From assembly GCF_019973735.1 (NCBI RefSeq), contig NZ_AP024463.1, positions 1,426,001 to 1,490,000 on the forward strand: DNA of 64,000 nucleotides, written 5' to 3'. The position numbers and the translations under genes were made by a program. Of this stretch, positions 15,762-24,395 are shown piece by piece. The notes beneath the pieces are model-generated. The model was not told the origin of the DNA and did no database searches. It saw only the letters and a program-made list of their open reading frames with translations. Positions within the stretch are counted from its first letter, which is position 1, and each line of letters starts with the position of its first letter. This stretch comes from Arachnia rubra (GTDB lineage: Bacteria > Actinomycetota > Actinomycetes > Propionibacteriales > Propionibacteriaceae).

Positions 15762-17378
15762 ATGGACGAATTGAAGATCAGCCTTGGCACAAAGAACTCT
15801 GTGGTGGACGTTGCCCGTTCGCACGCTGTCGCCGACACTCTCCGGGAGATGGGACACGATGTGGAGATCGTCCACATCCCGGCAGCTGGCGACTCTGAGA
15901 CGGTCGGACAACTCCGCCTCGGTCTGATGCGTGGTGACTTCGACCTCGTGGTCCACCGCATGCACCGGATCCCCAAACAGGACATGCCGGGACTGACCTT
16001 CGCGGCGATTCTGAAACGTGGCGACCAGCGCGATGCGCTGGTGGCTCGTGACGGTCTGACCCTGGATCAGCTCCCCAAGGGAACAGTCGTTGCGACACGC
16101 TCCAACCTGCGCCGCTCACAGTTGCATGCCATCAATCCGGATCTCGAGTTCGTCGAGCGAACTCCCGGACAGCTCATCGAGCTGCTGGACAAAGTGGGAA
16201 CGGGAGAGATCGCTGCGGTGGTGGCCGGTGCAGCCGACTTCGAGGCCGTCGGGCGCCTCGATGCTGTGACCGAGTACCTGGACATCCTCCCCGCCGCGGG
16301 GCTGGGGGCCACTGGCCTGGAATGCCGCAGTGAGGACACCGAGCTCGTCAGCATCCTGCAGGAGCTCGACCACCCGGACACGCGGGTGTGTGTGATGGCC
16401 GAGCGGGCCGCGTATGCGGCTCTCGACGTCAGCGACGCCGTCTCGGTGGCGGCGAAGGCCAGGCGGGATGGGGTCCTGTCGCTGATCGTGGCGGTGGTGC
16501 CCAGCGACGGCTCCAAGGGCCTGATGGTCCAGATGGGCATGCCCACCTCTGAGTATCACGCCGTCCGCACCGCCCGAAGAGCGGCTGCCTACCTGCGCTC
16601 CAAGGGAGCTGAGGAGCTTGGTCGTGTCTCCACATCGACCGGCGGCGAGTCGGAGACCGAGGAGGGACGCCGCATCACGGAGCTCGCCAAGGCGAGGATC
16701 CTCGTTCCCCGCGAGGAGGGCCGGATTGCCCGGGGGCTGCGTGAAAAGGGCCTGGACGTGACGTCCGTGATGCTGCAGCGTCTGGAGGTGCTTGCTGTCA
16801 GCTCGACCCTGGAGGGCGCGGACTGGATCGCCTTCACCTCGGTGCGAGCCGTTGAGAGCGTCCGGGAACTTGGCTGGACCTTACCCAAGGGGGCGAAGAT
16901 CGCGGCCATCGGCAGCGGCACGGCGGATGCTCTCCACGAGATGGGATACCACGTGGACCTGGTACCTGAGGGTGCGGCGGGTGTCTCCGCGCTCCTCGAC
17001 ATCTGGCCCGAGGGGAATGGAGAGGTCCTGGTGCCTGGCTCCGCGCTACTAGCCCCGGGATTTATCGCAGGACTTCAGGCGAAGGGCTGGAAGGCACAGC
17101 TGATCCCCGTCTACACCATGCAGCTGCTGTCCGAGGCACCCGCCGACATCGTCGAGATGTGGCAGGAGGGGGCCTTCGATGTGGTCATCGTGACGTCGGG
17201 CTCGAATGCGATCGCGGTTGGGCGCCTGCTCGGCTGGAATCCTGACGTGCTGGTGTTCGCGATCGGTGAATCAGCGGTGAAAGTCCTGGAGAGGGCCGGG
17301 GTGAAGGTCGCAGGCACGACCAACAACTACTCCTCACCGGAGATCTACCGTCTTCTCCGTGAGGTCATCGAGGGCTGA
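15762..17378 (+). CDS. HemC-HemD fusion paralogue lacking catalytic residues (pseudoenzyme)
   Basis: The 538-aa product aligns along its whole length with the active HemC-HemD fusion at 22788. The deaminase half (about residues 1-230) has lost its signature sites. HSLKDLP is HRMHRIP here (residues 65-71, catalytic Asp replaced by Arg69), the LTTVSGLGVFAAE segment is deleted, RGN is replaced at about 123-126, and the cofactor cysteine of LGGGC is Asp215. Residues 315-535 resemble uroporphyrinogen-III synthase. The frame is open and well preserved, so this is not a decayed gene. Porphobilinogen deaminase activity is not expected; a regulatory or scaffold role, or HemD activity alone, is inference. 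The start could be the ATG at 15762 or the TTG at 15771. Confidence 0.85.
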   Translation: MDELKISLGTKNSVVDVARSHAVADTLREMGHDVEIVHIPAAGDSETVGQLRLGLMRGDFDLVVHRMHRIPKQDMPGLTFAAILKRGDQRDALVARDGLTLDQLPKGTVVATRSNLRRSQLHAINPDLEFVERTPGQLIELLDKVGTGEIAAVVAGAADFEAVGRLDAVTEYLDILPAAGLGATGLECRSEDTELVSILQELDHPDTRVCVMAERAAYAALDVSDAVSVAAKARRDGVLSLIVAVVPSDGSKGLMVQMGMPTSEYHAVRTARRAAAYLRSKGAEELGRVSTSTGGESETEEGRRITELAKARILVPREEGRIARGLREKGLDVTSVMLQRLEVLAVSSTLEGADWIAFTSVRAVESVRELGWTLPKGAKIAAIGSGTADALHEMGYHVDLVPEGAAGVSALLDIWPEGNGEVLVPGSALLAPGFIAGLQAKGWKAQLIPVYTMQLLSEAPADIVEMWQEGAFDVVIVTSGSNAIAVGRLLGWNPDVLVFAIGESAVKVLERAGVKVAGTTNNYSSPEIYRLLREVIEG

Positions 17379-17388
17379 GCATAGAAAC

Positions 17389-17420
17389 GGCGGGCAGGAC
17401 CACCCTGGGTCCTGCCCGCC
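17389..17420. terminator. Bidirectional terminator between the HemCD paralogue and hemQ
   Basis: GGCGGGCAGGACC and GGTCCTGCCCGCC form a perfect 13-bp stem with a 6-nt loop, followed on the plus strand by GTGACAGTTTTC. It lies between the stops of two convergent genes and can serve both. Confidence 0.85.
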
Positions 17421-17447
17421 GTGACAGTTTTCGACGCCGGACTCTGC

Positions 17448-18161
17448 TCACTCCTGAGGCTGTCGGGCCGCCCACTCCTTTAGATCGATTCTGGGACCTG
17501 TGAAGAACGGGATCTCCTCGCGCACATGCAGCCGGGCCTCCGAGCCGCGCTGGTGACGCATGGCGTCGGTGAGGCGATGCAGCTCGTCGGCCTCGAAGGC
17601 CAGCAGCCATTCGTAGTCGTTCAGGGCGAAAGCCGAGGTGGTGGAGCCCGGCACATCCGGGTATTCACGACCCATGCGGCCGTGTTCAGCCAGCATCCTG
17701 GAGCGGCGCTCGTCTTCCATGCAATACCAGTCGTAGCTGCGCACGAAGGGGTAGACACATGCCCAGGGCCGGGGTGCGACACCCGAGAAACAGGCGGGTG
17801 TGTGGCCGCGGTTGAACTCGGCTGGGCGATGCACCCCTATACACGACCACACGGGATCCAGGCTCTGGCCCAGCTCGGAACGCCGGAGCGCGTGATATGC
17901 GGCCTGCAGTGGGCGCGCATCCTCGGCCAGAGCCCACAGCATCAGGTCTGCGTCAGCGCGGAATCCACCGATGTCATACCAGCCCCGGATCGTCACGCCG
18001 GTCTCCAACACCGCTTCCTCAGCGGCTTCGGTGTCTGGGCTGGTTAGGGGAACCGCGGTGCGGAACACCGAGTACATCACATAGTGCGGGCTGGCGTGCA
18101 CTTCCTCGGGGGAAAGCAGGTGGTCGCGGGGATCAGTGTGCGCTTGATGCGGATGGGACAT
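17448..18161 (-). CDS. hemQ: Coproheme decarboxylase HemQ (ChdC)
   Basis: Last step of the coproporphyrin-dependent heme pathway: converts Fe-coproporphyrin III to heme b by two oxidative decarboxylations. The 237-aa product belongs to the chlorite-dismutase fold family. It has YVMYSVFR, the GFRADADLMLWALA block and WACVYPFVRSYDWYCM, where the catalytic tyrosine is expected. The histidine in MLAEHGRMGREY should be the proximal heme ligand. An ATG 75 nt further upstream exists, but the ATG at 18161 has AGGAG before it and gives the family length. It overlaps the end of hemH by 29 nt and is the last gene of hemA-hemH-hemQ. Confidence 0.93.
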   Translation of the reverse strand: MSHPHQAHTDPRDHLLSPEEVHASPHYVMYSVFRTAVPLTSPDTEAAEEAVLETGVTIRGWYDIGGFRADADLMLWALAEDARPLQAAYHALRRSELGQSLDPVWSCIGVHRPAEFNRGHTPACFSGVAPRPWACVYPFVRSYDWYCMEDERRSRMLAEHGRMGREYPDVPGSTTSAFALNDYEWLLAFEADELHRLTDAMRHQRGSEARLHVREEIPFFTGPRIDLKEWAARQPQE

Positions 18162-19212
18162 GGGTTTGCTCCTTCTGCGGGTGAGGGAGGCAGCAACGTA
18201 CTGACTCCGTGAGGCAAGGATGATCGGGGAGAGCACGCTCGCCCCGCGCCACAGCGGCTTGCTCGATCAGCAGGTCAGCCAGCGTGGCGACGAAGTCGGG
18301 ATGCACGCCTGCGGTTGCGGCCCGTTCGTAGTCGAAACCAGCCTCAGCCGCTGACTCGCTTGCCTGGGTGTCCAGGTCATAGGCCACTTCCATGTGGTCG
18401 CTGATGAAACCGATTGGTGCAGCCACCACGCCGGCCACTCCCTTGATCTCGGTGATGCGATCGTTGATGTCGGGCTCGAGCCAGGGGATACGGGGATTCC
18501 CAGACCGGGAGCAGTAGGTGAGCTCCCAGTCGAGATGCTCCCCCAGCCGCACCTGCGCAGCATCGGCGGTCCGGGAGGCCACCCGGATGTGCTGGGCATC
18601 GTACCGGGCTGCCGGGGAGCCATCGGCGGAGGCCGCATTCATGGCGGTCGGAATGGAGTGGGTGACGAAAAGCACCTTCAGCCTTCCGTCACCGATGCGC
18701 GAACGCAGCGTCTGTACTGCCTGCACCAGCGCGTCCACGTTGGCTGATACGAAGCCATCACGCTCCGCGTAGGGTCCCACCTTGTCAATGGCAATACCCG
18801 GCACCTGTCGCATGGCGGCGTCAAGATCCTCCCGGTATTGACGGCAGGCCGAATAACAGGAATACGCTGCGGTCGCCACCGCAACCACCTTGTGATGCCG
18901 GTTCCGGCGCAGCTCTGCGACGGTGTCGGTGAAAAACGGGGTCCAGTTCCGGTTCCCGATCGTGACGGGGCGGGCACAGCCGCGTCGCTCCAGTTCCGCA
19001 GCCAACGCATCGCGGAGCGCCTCGTTCTGTTCATTGATGGGGGAGCGGCCGCCGAACAGCTGGTAGTGCTGCGAGACCTCAAGCAGCCGCTCATCTGGCA
19101 CACCACGCCCCGCGGTTGCGTTGCGCATGAACGGTAACACGTCCTCTGGTGAGCGTGGGCCGCCATATGACGCCAGCAACACGGCCGAATACGGGCTCAG
19201 GGCATCGGTCAT
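18133..19212 (-). CDS. hemH: Coproporphyrin III ferrochelatase (HemH/CpfC)
   Basis: Inserts Fe2+ into coproporphyrin III. The 359-aa product has LASYGGPRSPEDVLPFMRN at the N-terminus, the VTHSIPTAMN block with the conserved metal-site histidine, and the C-terminal APIGFISDHMEVAYDLD with the conserved glutamate. Cysteines in SCYSACRQ and HPCLTESVRCC match the pattern of the [2Fe-2S] cluster known in actinobacterial ferrochelatases. The ATG overlaps the hemA stop as ATGA. The presence of hemQ and hemY argues for the coproporphyrin rather than the protoporphyrin substrate. Confidence 0.94.
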   Translation of the reverse strand: MTDALSPYSAVLLASYGGPRSPEDVLPFMRNATAGRGVPDERLLEVSQHYQLFGGRSPINEQNEALRDALAAELERRGCARPVTIGNRNWTPFFTDTVAELRRNRHHKVVAVATAAYSCYSACRQYREDLDAAMRQVPGIAIDKVGPYAERDGFVSANVDALVQAVQTLRSRIGDGRLKVLFVTHSIPTAMNAASADGSPAARYDAQHIRVASRTADAAQVRLGEHLDWELTYCSRSGNPRIPWLEPDINDRITEIKGVAGVVAAPIGFISDHMEVAYDLDTQASESAAEAGFDYERAATAGVHPDFVATLADLLIEQAAVARGERALPDHPCLTESVRCCLPHPQKEQTHVPSASSAH

Positions 19213-20480
19213 ATGGCCTCCGTGGGCTCGGCTGCGAGATCCGCGAAACTAAGCCCTGTCACCGGACAGCGGCGATGGCTTGGCGCGTTGAGGTCATGGC
19301 GAGTTTCGATGCCGTACAGCTCTTCCATGGCAGCCAGGTAGTCGGCGATCCTGCCTTCGGCGGCGGCATCCCGGGCCCGAGTGGAGGGGGTGTGCAGCAG
19401 TTTCGTCGTCAGGCGCCGCAGTGCGAGCGCACAGTCCTCGACAGTCAACGGACGGCCTTGTGGCAGCCGTTCCACCTCCTCGTCGACGATCCTCAGCATC
19501 GTGGCGCGCAGTGAGGCGACCGCAGGATCCGCGGCGCGGGAGGCGAGACGATTCGAGAGTTCGTTGACGCCCTCCGCCACGACCCGCTCAGCGTGAGCAG
19601 AGTCGGCGGCCCATGTCGGTGAGATCGCTGCCTGGATTGCAGCCAGGTCGAGAAGGGTGATTCCCGGGAGGGTCGCGACGGCAGGGTCCACGTCGGGTTG
19701 CAGCGAGAGATCGAGCAACACGGTCGGGCTGGTGCCCTCGAGATGTGCCGGGGTGACCACGGGAGTTGCGGAACCGCGACAGGTCACCACCAGGGTGGCC
19801 TTGGCGAGGGCTGACTCCAGCTTCGACGTGTGGCAGATGGCGTGACGTTCCGCAAACCCCGCTGCGCGTCCGGAAGCCGAATGGACCACGATGGTCCCGG
19901 CACCACGCTCTCGCAGCGCCGCGACGGCTGCGCCCGCATAGGAGCCGGTGCCCACCAGCAGCACCTGCTGCGCTGACCAGTCCGTGATTCCCGTCATGTC
20001 GAGACCGACGCTCACCACCGAGCGACCTGACTCCTGCAGCCGGGTCTCAGCGCTCACCCGGCGGGAGGTGCGCAGAGCGGCGTTGATGGCGCTCGTGAGG
20101 GTGCCTGAGGTGGCTCCGGATGCCTGAGCCTCCTTGAGAGCACGTCGTAGCTGACCTGTGATCTCCCGCTCACCGACGACCATTGACTCCAGGCCGGCGG
20201 CCACCCGGAAGAGGTGGGTGAGCGCGTCCTCGTTCTCGTAGACGCCCCAGTTGGGGGGGGAGGGGAGCTCGCGCGCCAGACGCAGTCGCAGATGTGCTTC
20301 GGGGACCTTAGGCGAGTCGATGATGAACTCAAGCCGGTTGCAGGTGGCCAGGGTGATCAACCCCTCGACTCCTGCGGTATGTCTCAGTAAAGCGGACATA
20401 GTGTCCGCATGTTGAGATACGCGCTGGACCTCGGTCAGACCATGGAGGTCGTGTGTCACGGACAGGATGCGAAGATTCAC
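19209..20480 (-). CDS. hemA: Glutamyl-tRNA reductase
   Basis: Committed step of the C5 pathway: reduces glutamyl-tRNA to glutamate-1-semialdehyde with NADPH. The 423-aa product has the catalytic cysteine in LATCNRLEF (about residue 49), GLESMVVGEREITGQ, a Rossmann segment VLLVGTGSYAGAAVAAL, and a C-terminal dimerisation helix. A longer frame opens at 20534, but the GTG at 20480 gives the family N-terminus (LRILSVTHD) and leaves the intergenic palindromes outside the gene. Divergent from hemE. Confidence 0.94.
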   Translation of the reverse strand: MNLRILSVTHDLHGLTEVQRVSQHADTMSALLRHTAGVEGLITLATCNRLEFIIDSPKVPEAHLRLRLARELPSPPNWGVYENEDALTHLFRVAAGLESMVVGEREITGQLRRALKEAQASGATSGTLTSAINAALRTSRRVSAETRLQESGRSVVSVGLDMTGITDWSAQQVLLVGTGSYAGAAVAALRERGAGTIVVHSASGRAAGFAERHAICHTSKLESALAKATLVVTCRGSATPVVTPAHLEGTSPTVLLDLSLQPDVDPAVATLPGITLLDLAAIQAAISPTWAADSAHAERVVAEGVNELSNRLASRAADPAVASLRATMLRIVDEEVERLPQGRPLTVEDCALALRRLTTKLLHTPSTRARDAAAEGRIADYLAAMEELYGIETRHDLNAPSHRRCPVTGLSFADLAAEPTEAI

Positions 20481-20483
20481 AGT

Positions 20484-20507
20484 GGTTCCAGTGAACCAGA
20501 TTTCTGG
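20484..20507. promoter_or_regulatory. Two overlapping palindromes between hemA and hemE
   Basis: GGTTC-CAGT-GAACC (20484-20497) and CCAGA-TT-TCTGG (20496-20507) share two bases and fill half of the 47-bp gap between the divergent hemA and hemE starts. The position suggests an operator or hairpin acting on both arms of the heme cluster. No known regulator site is matched with confidence. Confidence 0.45.
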
Positions 20508-20527
20508 CGATGGGGCAGAATTCAGGC

Positions 20528-21544
20528 ATGACAAGAAGCGATCAGCCTGCTCTCCTCGCTGCCCTTGGTGGCCGTCGGCCAGAGCAACTCCCGGTGTGGT
20601 TCATGCGCCAGGCCGGGCGGTCGCTACCAGAGTATCGCGATGCGAGACAGGGGGTCGCCATGCTGGAGGCCTGCCTCAATCCTGAGCTGGCTGCGGAGAT
20701 AACCTGCCAGCCGGTGCGGCGTCACGGCGTCGATGCCGCGGTGTTCTTCTCGGACATCATGGTTCCCCTGGTGCTCGCGGGGATTGAGGTGACGATCACA
20801 TCGGGCGTTGGGCCGGTCTTCGCCGAGCCGGTGAACAGCGTCGCTGACGTTGACAGGGTCACCGGGCATCAGATCTCCGACGGCTCAGCGGTGCAACAGG
20901 CTGTTTCCCTGGCCGTCGCCGAGCTGGGGGAGGGAGTGCCCGTGATCGGGTTCGCAGGTGGTCCTTTCACCCTGGCCGCCTACCTGGTGGAGGGGCGTGG
21001 CTCCCGGGATCACCTGGCGGCGCGAGCCTTCATGCATGCCGAACCCGGCGCCTGGAACCGACTACTGACATGGTGTGCCAAGCTTTCAGGCGAGTTCCTG
21101 CGCCTACAGGTAGCCGGGGGAGCCCGCGCAGTGCAGTTGTTCGACTCGTGGGCCGGGGCTCTTCGCCGTCCCGACTACATCACCCACGCCGCACCCTATT
21201 CTAGGCTGGCCTTGGAAGCTGTCTCCGTGCCGCGGATTCATTTCGGCACCGGCACCGGGCACCTGCTGGAGTCCATGGCGGCCTGCGGATGCGAGGCCGT
21301 CGGAATCGACTACCTCACGCCTCTGGACGAGGCAGTGCGACGCCTGCCCGGCATGGTGCTGCAGGGCAACATCGACCCGGCGCAGCTGGCCGCGGGGTGG
21401 GACAGTCTTGAGAGTCACACTAGGGATGTGGTGGATCGTGGCCGGGCGGCTCCCGCCCACGTGGTCAATCTCGGGCACGGTGTACCACCCAGGACTGACC
21501 CAGCAGTCCTCACCGACCTAGTCGCACTGGTGCACGAGCTGTGA
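20528..21544 (+). CDS. hemE: Uroporphyrinogen decarboxylase
   Basis: Removes four carboxyl groups from uroporphyrinogen III to give coproporphyrinogen III. The 338-aa TIM barrel carries the signature PVWFMRQAGRSLPEYR, followed by FSDIMVPL with the catalytic aspartate, GFAGGPFTLAAYL and LGHGVPPRTDP near the end. I prefer the ATG at 20528 over the one 18 nt upstream because the former gives the normal N-terminus. First gene of hemE-hemY-hemCD-hemB-hemL, all joined by overlaps. Confidence 0.95.
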   Translation: MTRSDQPALLAALGGRRPEQLPVWFMRQAGRSLPEYRDARQGVAMLEACLNPELAAEITCQPVRRHGVDAAVFFSDIMVPLVLAGIEVTITSGVGPVFAEPVNSVADVDRVTGHQISDGSAVQQAVSLAVAELGEGVPVIGFAGGPFTLAAYLVEGRGSRDHLAARAFMHAEPGAWNRLLTWCAKLSGEFLRLQVAGGARAVQLFDSWAGALRRPDYITHAAPYSRLALEAVSVPRIHFGTGTGHLLESMAACGCEAVGIDYLTPLDEAVRRLPGMVLQGNIDPAQLAAGWDSLESHTRDVVDRGRAAPAHVVNLGHGVPPRTDPAVLTDLVALVHEL

Positions 21545-22791
21545 GGGCCGTGGTCGTCGGGGCCGGGGTGGCGGGACTGGCCGCTGCGCACCGGCTTGCC
21601 CGCTCCGGAGCTGAGGTGACCGTGCTGGAGGCCGCGGACCGGGTGGGTGGCATGGTGGCGCCGCTGGAGATCGCTGGGAAGGTGATCGACGGCGGAGCTG
21701 AGGCGTATGCCAGGCGGCTCGGAGTGGCCGATGAGCTGTGTACCACGCTTGGAATCGATGTGGCCGCTCCTTCCGGGGGGCCTCGTATCCGCTGGTCGGC
21801 CGCCGAGTCCTGGCCCGGAGCCGATGGCGTTCTCGGCATTCCCGCCAGCCCGCAGGACCCTGCCCTGGCGGCTGCCCTGACGAGGGAAGAGCTCGCGACT
21901 GCACTGGCCGAGCCGGGTCTCGATGATGGCGTGGGCATCGATGCCTTGACCCTGGGGGAGCTGGTGACGGCGCGTCTCGGGCGGGCCGTCACCGAACGGC
22001 TGGTCGCTCCCGTTACCCGGACCGTCTACCGGATGGAGCCCGGGCAGATGCAGCTGGCGCAGTTCGCCCCGGCGCTGAGGGGACCCGGCTCGCTGTACAC
22101 GAAAGTTGCCGTGGCTCGTGGGAGCCGGTCGGCTGTTGCCCAGCCGGTCGGGGGCCTGATCCGCTTGGTTGACGCTTTGGTTTCGGATATCCGTGCGCAC
22201 GGCGGCACGATCCAGTGCGGCGCTCGTGTCACCCGGATTGGCCGGGACGGCACAGTAGTTGCCGGTGGAGACCGGCTGGAGGCCGATCGCCTGGTGCTGG
22301 CCTGCCCCGCCCGTCCCGCAACCCAACTGTTGAGGAGAATCGGGGTTGTTGTCCCGGCGCCTGCCACGGGGGTCTCAGTCAGTGCGGTCCTTGCGCTGGA
22401 GCCCGTCGCGCCAGCAGGGACGCCGGCGGGGTCAGGTGTGATGCTCGGGCAGCCCATTCCGGGGCTCAGTGCGCGGTCGCTCACCCACTACTCAGAGAAA
22501 TGGCCGTGGAGCCGAGGCGGGGTGGACCTGATCCGTCTCAACTACGCGCCCGATGCGAACCCCAGCCGTGACCAGGCCCTCGCCGATGCGGCCTTGCTAC
22601 TCGGGCGGGACGACCCACGGGTCCGCAACTTCGCCGTGATGCGCTGGCCAGCGGTGCCCCGGCCGTTGCCTACCGCCGAGCAGGACAGGCTCCGGGAGGC
22701 ACTGCCGGAGAATATCCGGGTCGCTGGGGCCTGGGTCTCGGGCAATGGGATCGAGGCCTCAATCGCATCTGGACTGGAGGCTGCCGCATGA
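21541..22791 (+). CDS. hemY: Coproporphyrinogen III oxidase, HemY/CgoX type
   Basis: FAD-dependent six-electron oxidation of coproporphyrinogen III to coproporphyrin III in monoderm bacteria. The 416-aa product opens with the FAD motif VVVGAGVAGLAAAHRLARSG and VLEAADRVGGM. It has GGLIRLVDALV in the middle and a C-terminal FAD segment, IRVAGAWVSGNGIEASIASG. GTG start overlapping the hemE stop (GTGA). The last residues overlap hemC. The product is taken up by HemH and HemQ, encoded on the other arm. Confidence 0.93.
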   Translation: MRAVVVGAGVAGLAAAHRLARSGAEVTVLEAADRVGGMVAPLEIAGKVIDGGAEAYARRLGVADELCTTLGIDVAAPSGGPRIRWSAAESWPGADGVLGIPASPQDPALAAALTREELATALAEPGLDDGVGIDALTLGELVTARLGRAVTERLVAPVTRTVYRMEPGQMQLAQFAPALRGPGSLYTKVAVARGSRSAVAQPVGGLIRLVDALVSDIRAHGGTIQCGARVTRIGRDGTVVAGGDRLEADRLVLACPARPATQLLRRIGVVVPAPATGVSVSAVLALEPVAPAGTPAGSGVMLGQPIPGLSARSLTHYSEKWPWSRGGVDLIRLNYAPDANPSRDQALADAALLLGRDDPRVRNFAVMRWPAVPRPLPTAEQDRLREALPENIRVAGAWVSGNGIEASIASGLEAAA

Positions 22792-24395
22792 AGCTGGGAA
22801 CACGTGCGTCCACCCTCGCCCTCACCCAGTCGTCCTGGGTCGCTGACAGGCTGAGGTCTCACGGACACGAGGTGGAGGTCGTCACCATCCGCACCCGTGG
22901 TGATCATGAACGCGGGTCGCTGACCACGGTCTCGGGGCTCGGGGTGTTCGCAGCCGAGCTGCGGTCCGCGCTGCTCAGGGGCGAGGTGGACCTGGCCGTT
23001 CACTCCTTGAAGGACCTCCCGGTTGAGACGGTGCCCGGGCTGCTGGTCGCGGCCATACCGGAGCGGGAGTCGCCGTATGACGCGCTGTGTTCCCGCGACG
23101 GCCTGACTTTGAAGGCCCTGCCGGCCGGGACCCGGGTGGGTACCGGATCACCGCGGCGCGTGGCACAGCTGCGGGCCTTGCGCCCGGACCTGGTTTTCGT
23201 CGACATCCGGGGCAATATCGACACCCGCCTGGCCCGGGTGGCCCCTGGTGACTTGGATGCGGTGGTGCTGGCAGCCGCCGGGCTGCGCCGTCTGGGGTTG
23301 GCTGGCCGTATCACCGAGGAGCTGCCCATCCTGCCTGCCCCCGGCCAGGGTGCGCTCGCGGTGGAATGCCGTGCGGATGACGATTCCCTGATCGCCGCCC
23401 TCGAGGTCTTGGACGACGCTGGCACGAGACTTGCGGTTGCAGAGGAGAGGGCGGTGCTGGCTGTCCTGGGCGGCGGATGTGCTGCGCCGATAGCGGCCCT
23501 TGGAGCAGATGGGAAACTGCTGGCTGGGGTGTATTCCGCCGATGGAGCCTGTGATGCGCGGACAGAGGTGCCGCTGACAGCCGGTGCTGGGGAGCGTGCG
23601 GCTACCCGGCTGCTGGAGGCAGGTGCTGCCAGCGTGACCCAGCTGAATGCCTCTCGAGCCTCCAGGCTTGCCGAGTTCCATGACGATGCCGACCTATGGC
23701 CCGGGGTTAGGGGACGCAAGATCTTCCTTCCCCGTGAACCCGGAGCACTTTCCGAGGCCTTGGCATCTTGCGGGCTGGAGGTCACCGCCTTCCCAGTGCA
23801 GACACCTGTCGCTCTGGTGAACGAGGTCGATCTCGGGCAGGCTGCCTGGTCGGTCGTCACCTCAGCGCGCACCGTCGAGATCCTGCAGAGGCTGGGGGCC
23901 CGGCTGCCTGGGCGGATAGCTGCTGTCGGCAAGGCAACCGCAGCTGCCTTGGAGTCCGCTGGGTATGCCGTGGACCTGATTCCAGCACAAGCCAGTGGGA
24001 TGGGGCTCGTTGAGGAGTTCCCGGAGGGACCCGGCAAGGTGGTGATCCCCGGCTCGGCACTGTCGAAGCAGGACCTCCCCGACGGCCTCCAGAGACTGGG
24101 CTGGAAGGTCGGCGTCTTCCCGGTCTACGCGATGGAGGCCGCGGAGGTGCCCGCCGGCCTCGTTGCAGCCTGGCGGGCGGGGGAGTTCTCGGCAGTCGTG
24201 GTCACCGCGGGTTCCGTGGCCCGGGTGATCGATGAGCACATGGGGTGGCCGGAGAAAACCCGGGTGCTCGCCATCGGGCAGCCGACGGCGAAGGTATTGA
24301 ATGAGCTGGGAGTGGCGGCCAGCGTCTCGCCGGCTCCCGATGCCGATACGGTTGCCAGGGCCGCTGTTGAGTTGGTTGGGAAGGGAAATGCATGA
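22788..24395 (+). CDS. hemCD: Bifunctional porphobilinogen deaminase / uroporphyrinogen-III synthase
   Basis: Fusion of two consecutive enzymes in 535 aa. HemC part, residues 1-300: VHSLKDLPVETVPG with catalytic Asp76, GTGSPRR (Arg123, Arg124), DIRGNIDTRL, and the dipyrromethane-cofactor cysteine at 231 in LGGGCAAPIAA. HemD part, residues about 305-535: KIFLPREPG, VTSARTVEIL, AVGKATAAALESAG, VVIPGSALSKQDLPDGL, VVTAGSVARV. All key HemC residues are present, unlike in the paralogue at 15762. The fusion would pass unstable hydroxymethylbilane directly to the synthase. ATGA overlaps on both sides. Confidence 0.94.
   Translation: MKLGTRASTLALTQSSWVADRLRSHGHEVEVVTIRTRGDHERGSLTTVSGLGVFAAELRSALLRGEVDLAVHSLKDLPVETVPGLLVAAIPERESPYDALCSRDGLTLKALPAGTRVGTGSPRRVAQLRALRPDLVFVDIRGNIDTRLARVAPGDLDAVVLAAAGLRRLGLAGRITEELPILPAPGQGALAVECRADDDSLIAALEVLDDAGTRLAVAEERAVLAVLGGGCAAPIAALGADGKLLAGVYSADGACDARTEVPLTAGAGERAATRLLEAGAASVTQLNASRASRLAEFHDDADLWPGVRGRKIFLPREPGALSEALASCGLEVTAFPVQTPVALVNEVDLGQAAWSVVTSARTVEILQRLGARLPGRIAAVGKATAAALESAGYAVDLIPAQASGMGLVEEFPEGPGKVVIPGSALSKQDLPDGLQRLGWKVGVFPVYAMEAAEVPAGLVAAWRAGEFSAVVVTAGSVARVIDEHMGWPEKTRVLAIGQPTAKVLNELGVAASVSPAPDADTVARAAVELVGKGNA

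Noticed and set aside
23000..24037. Minus-strand frame of 345 codons opposite hemCD
   Set aside because: Ser/Ala/Arg-rich product without domains, antisense to an enzyme with all catalytic motifs.
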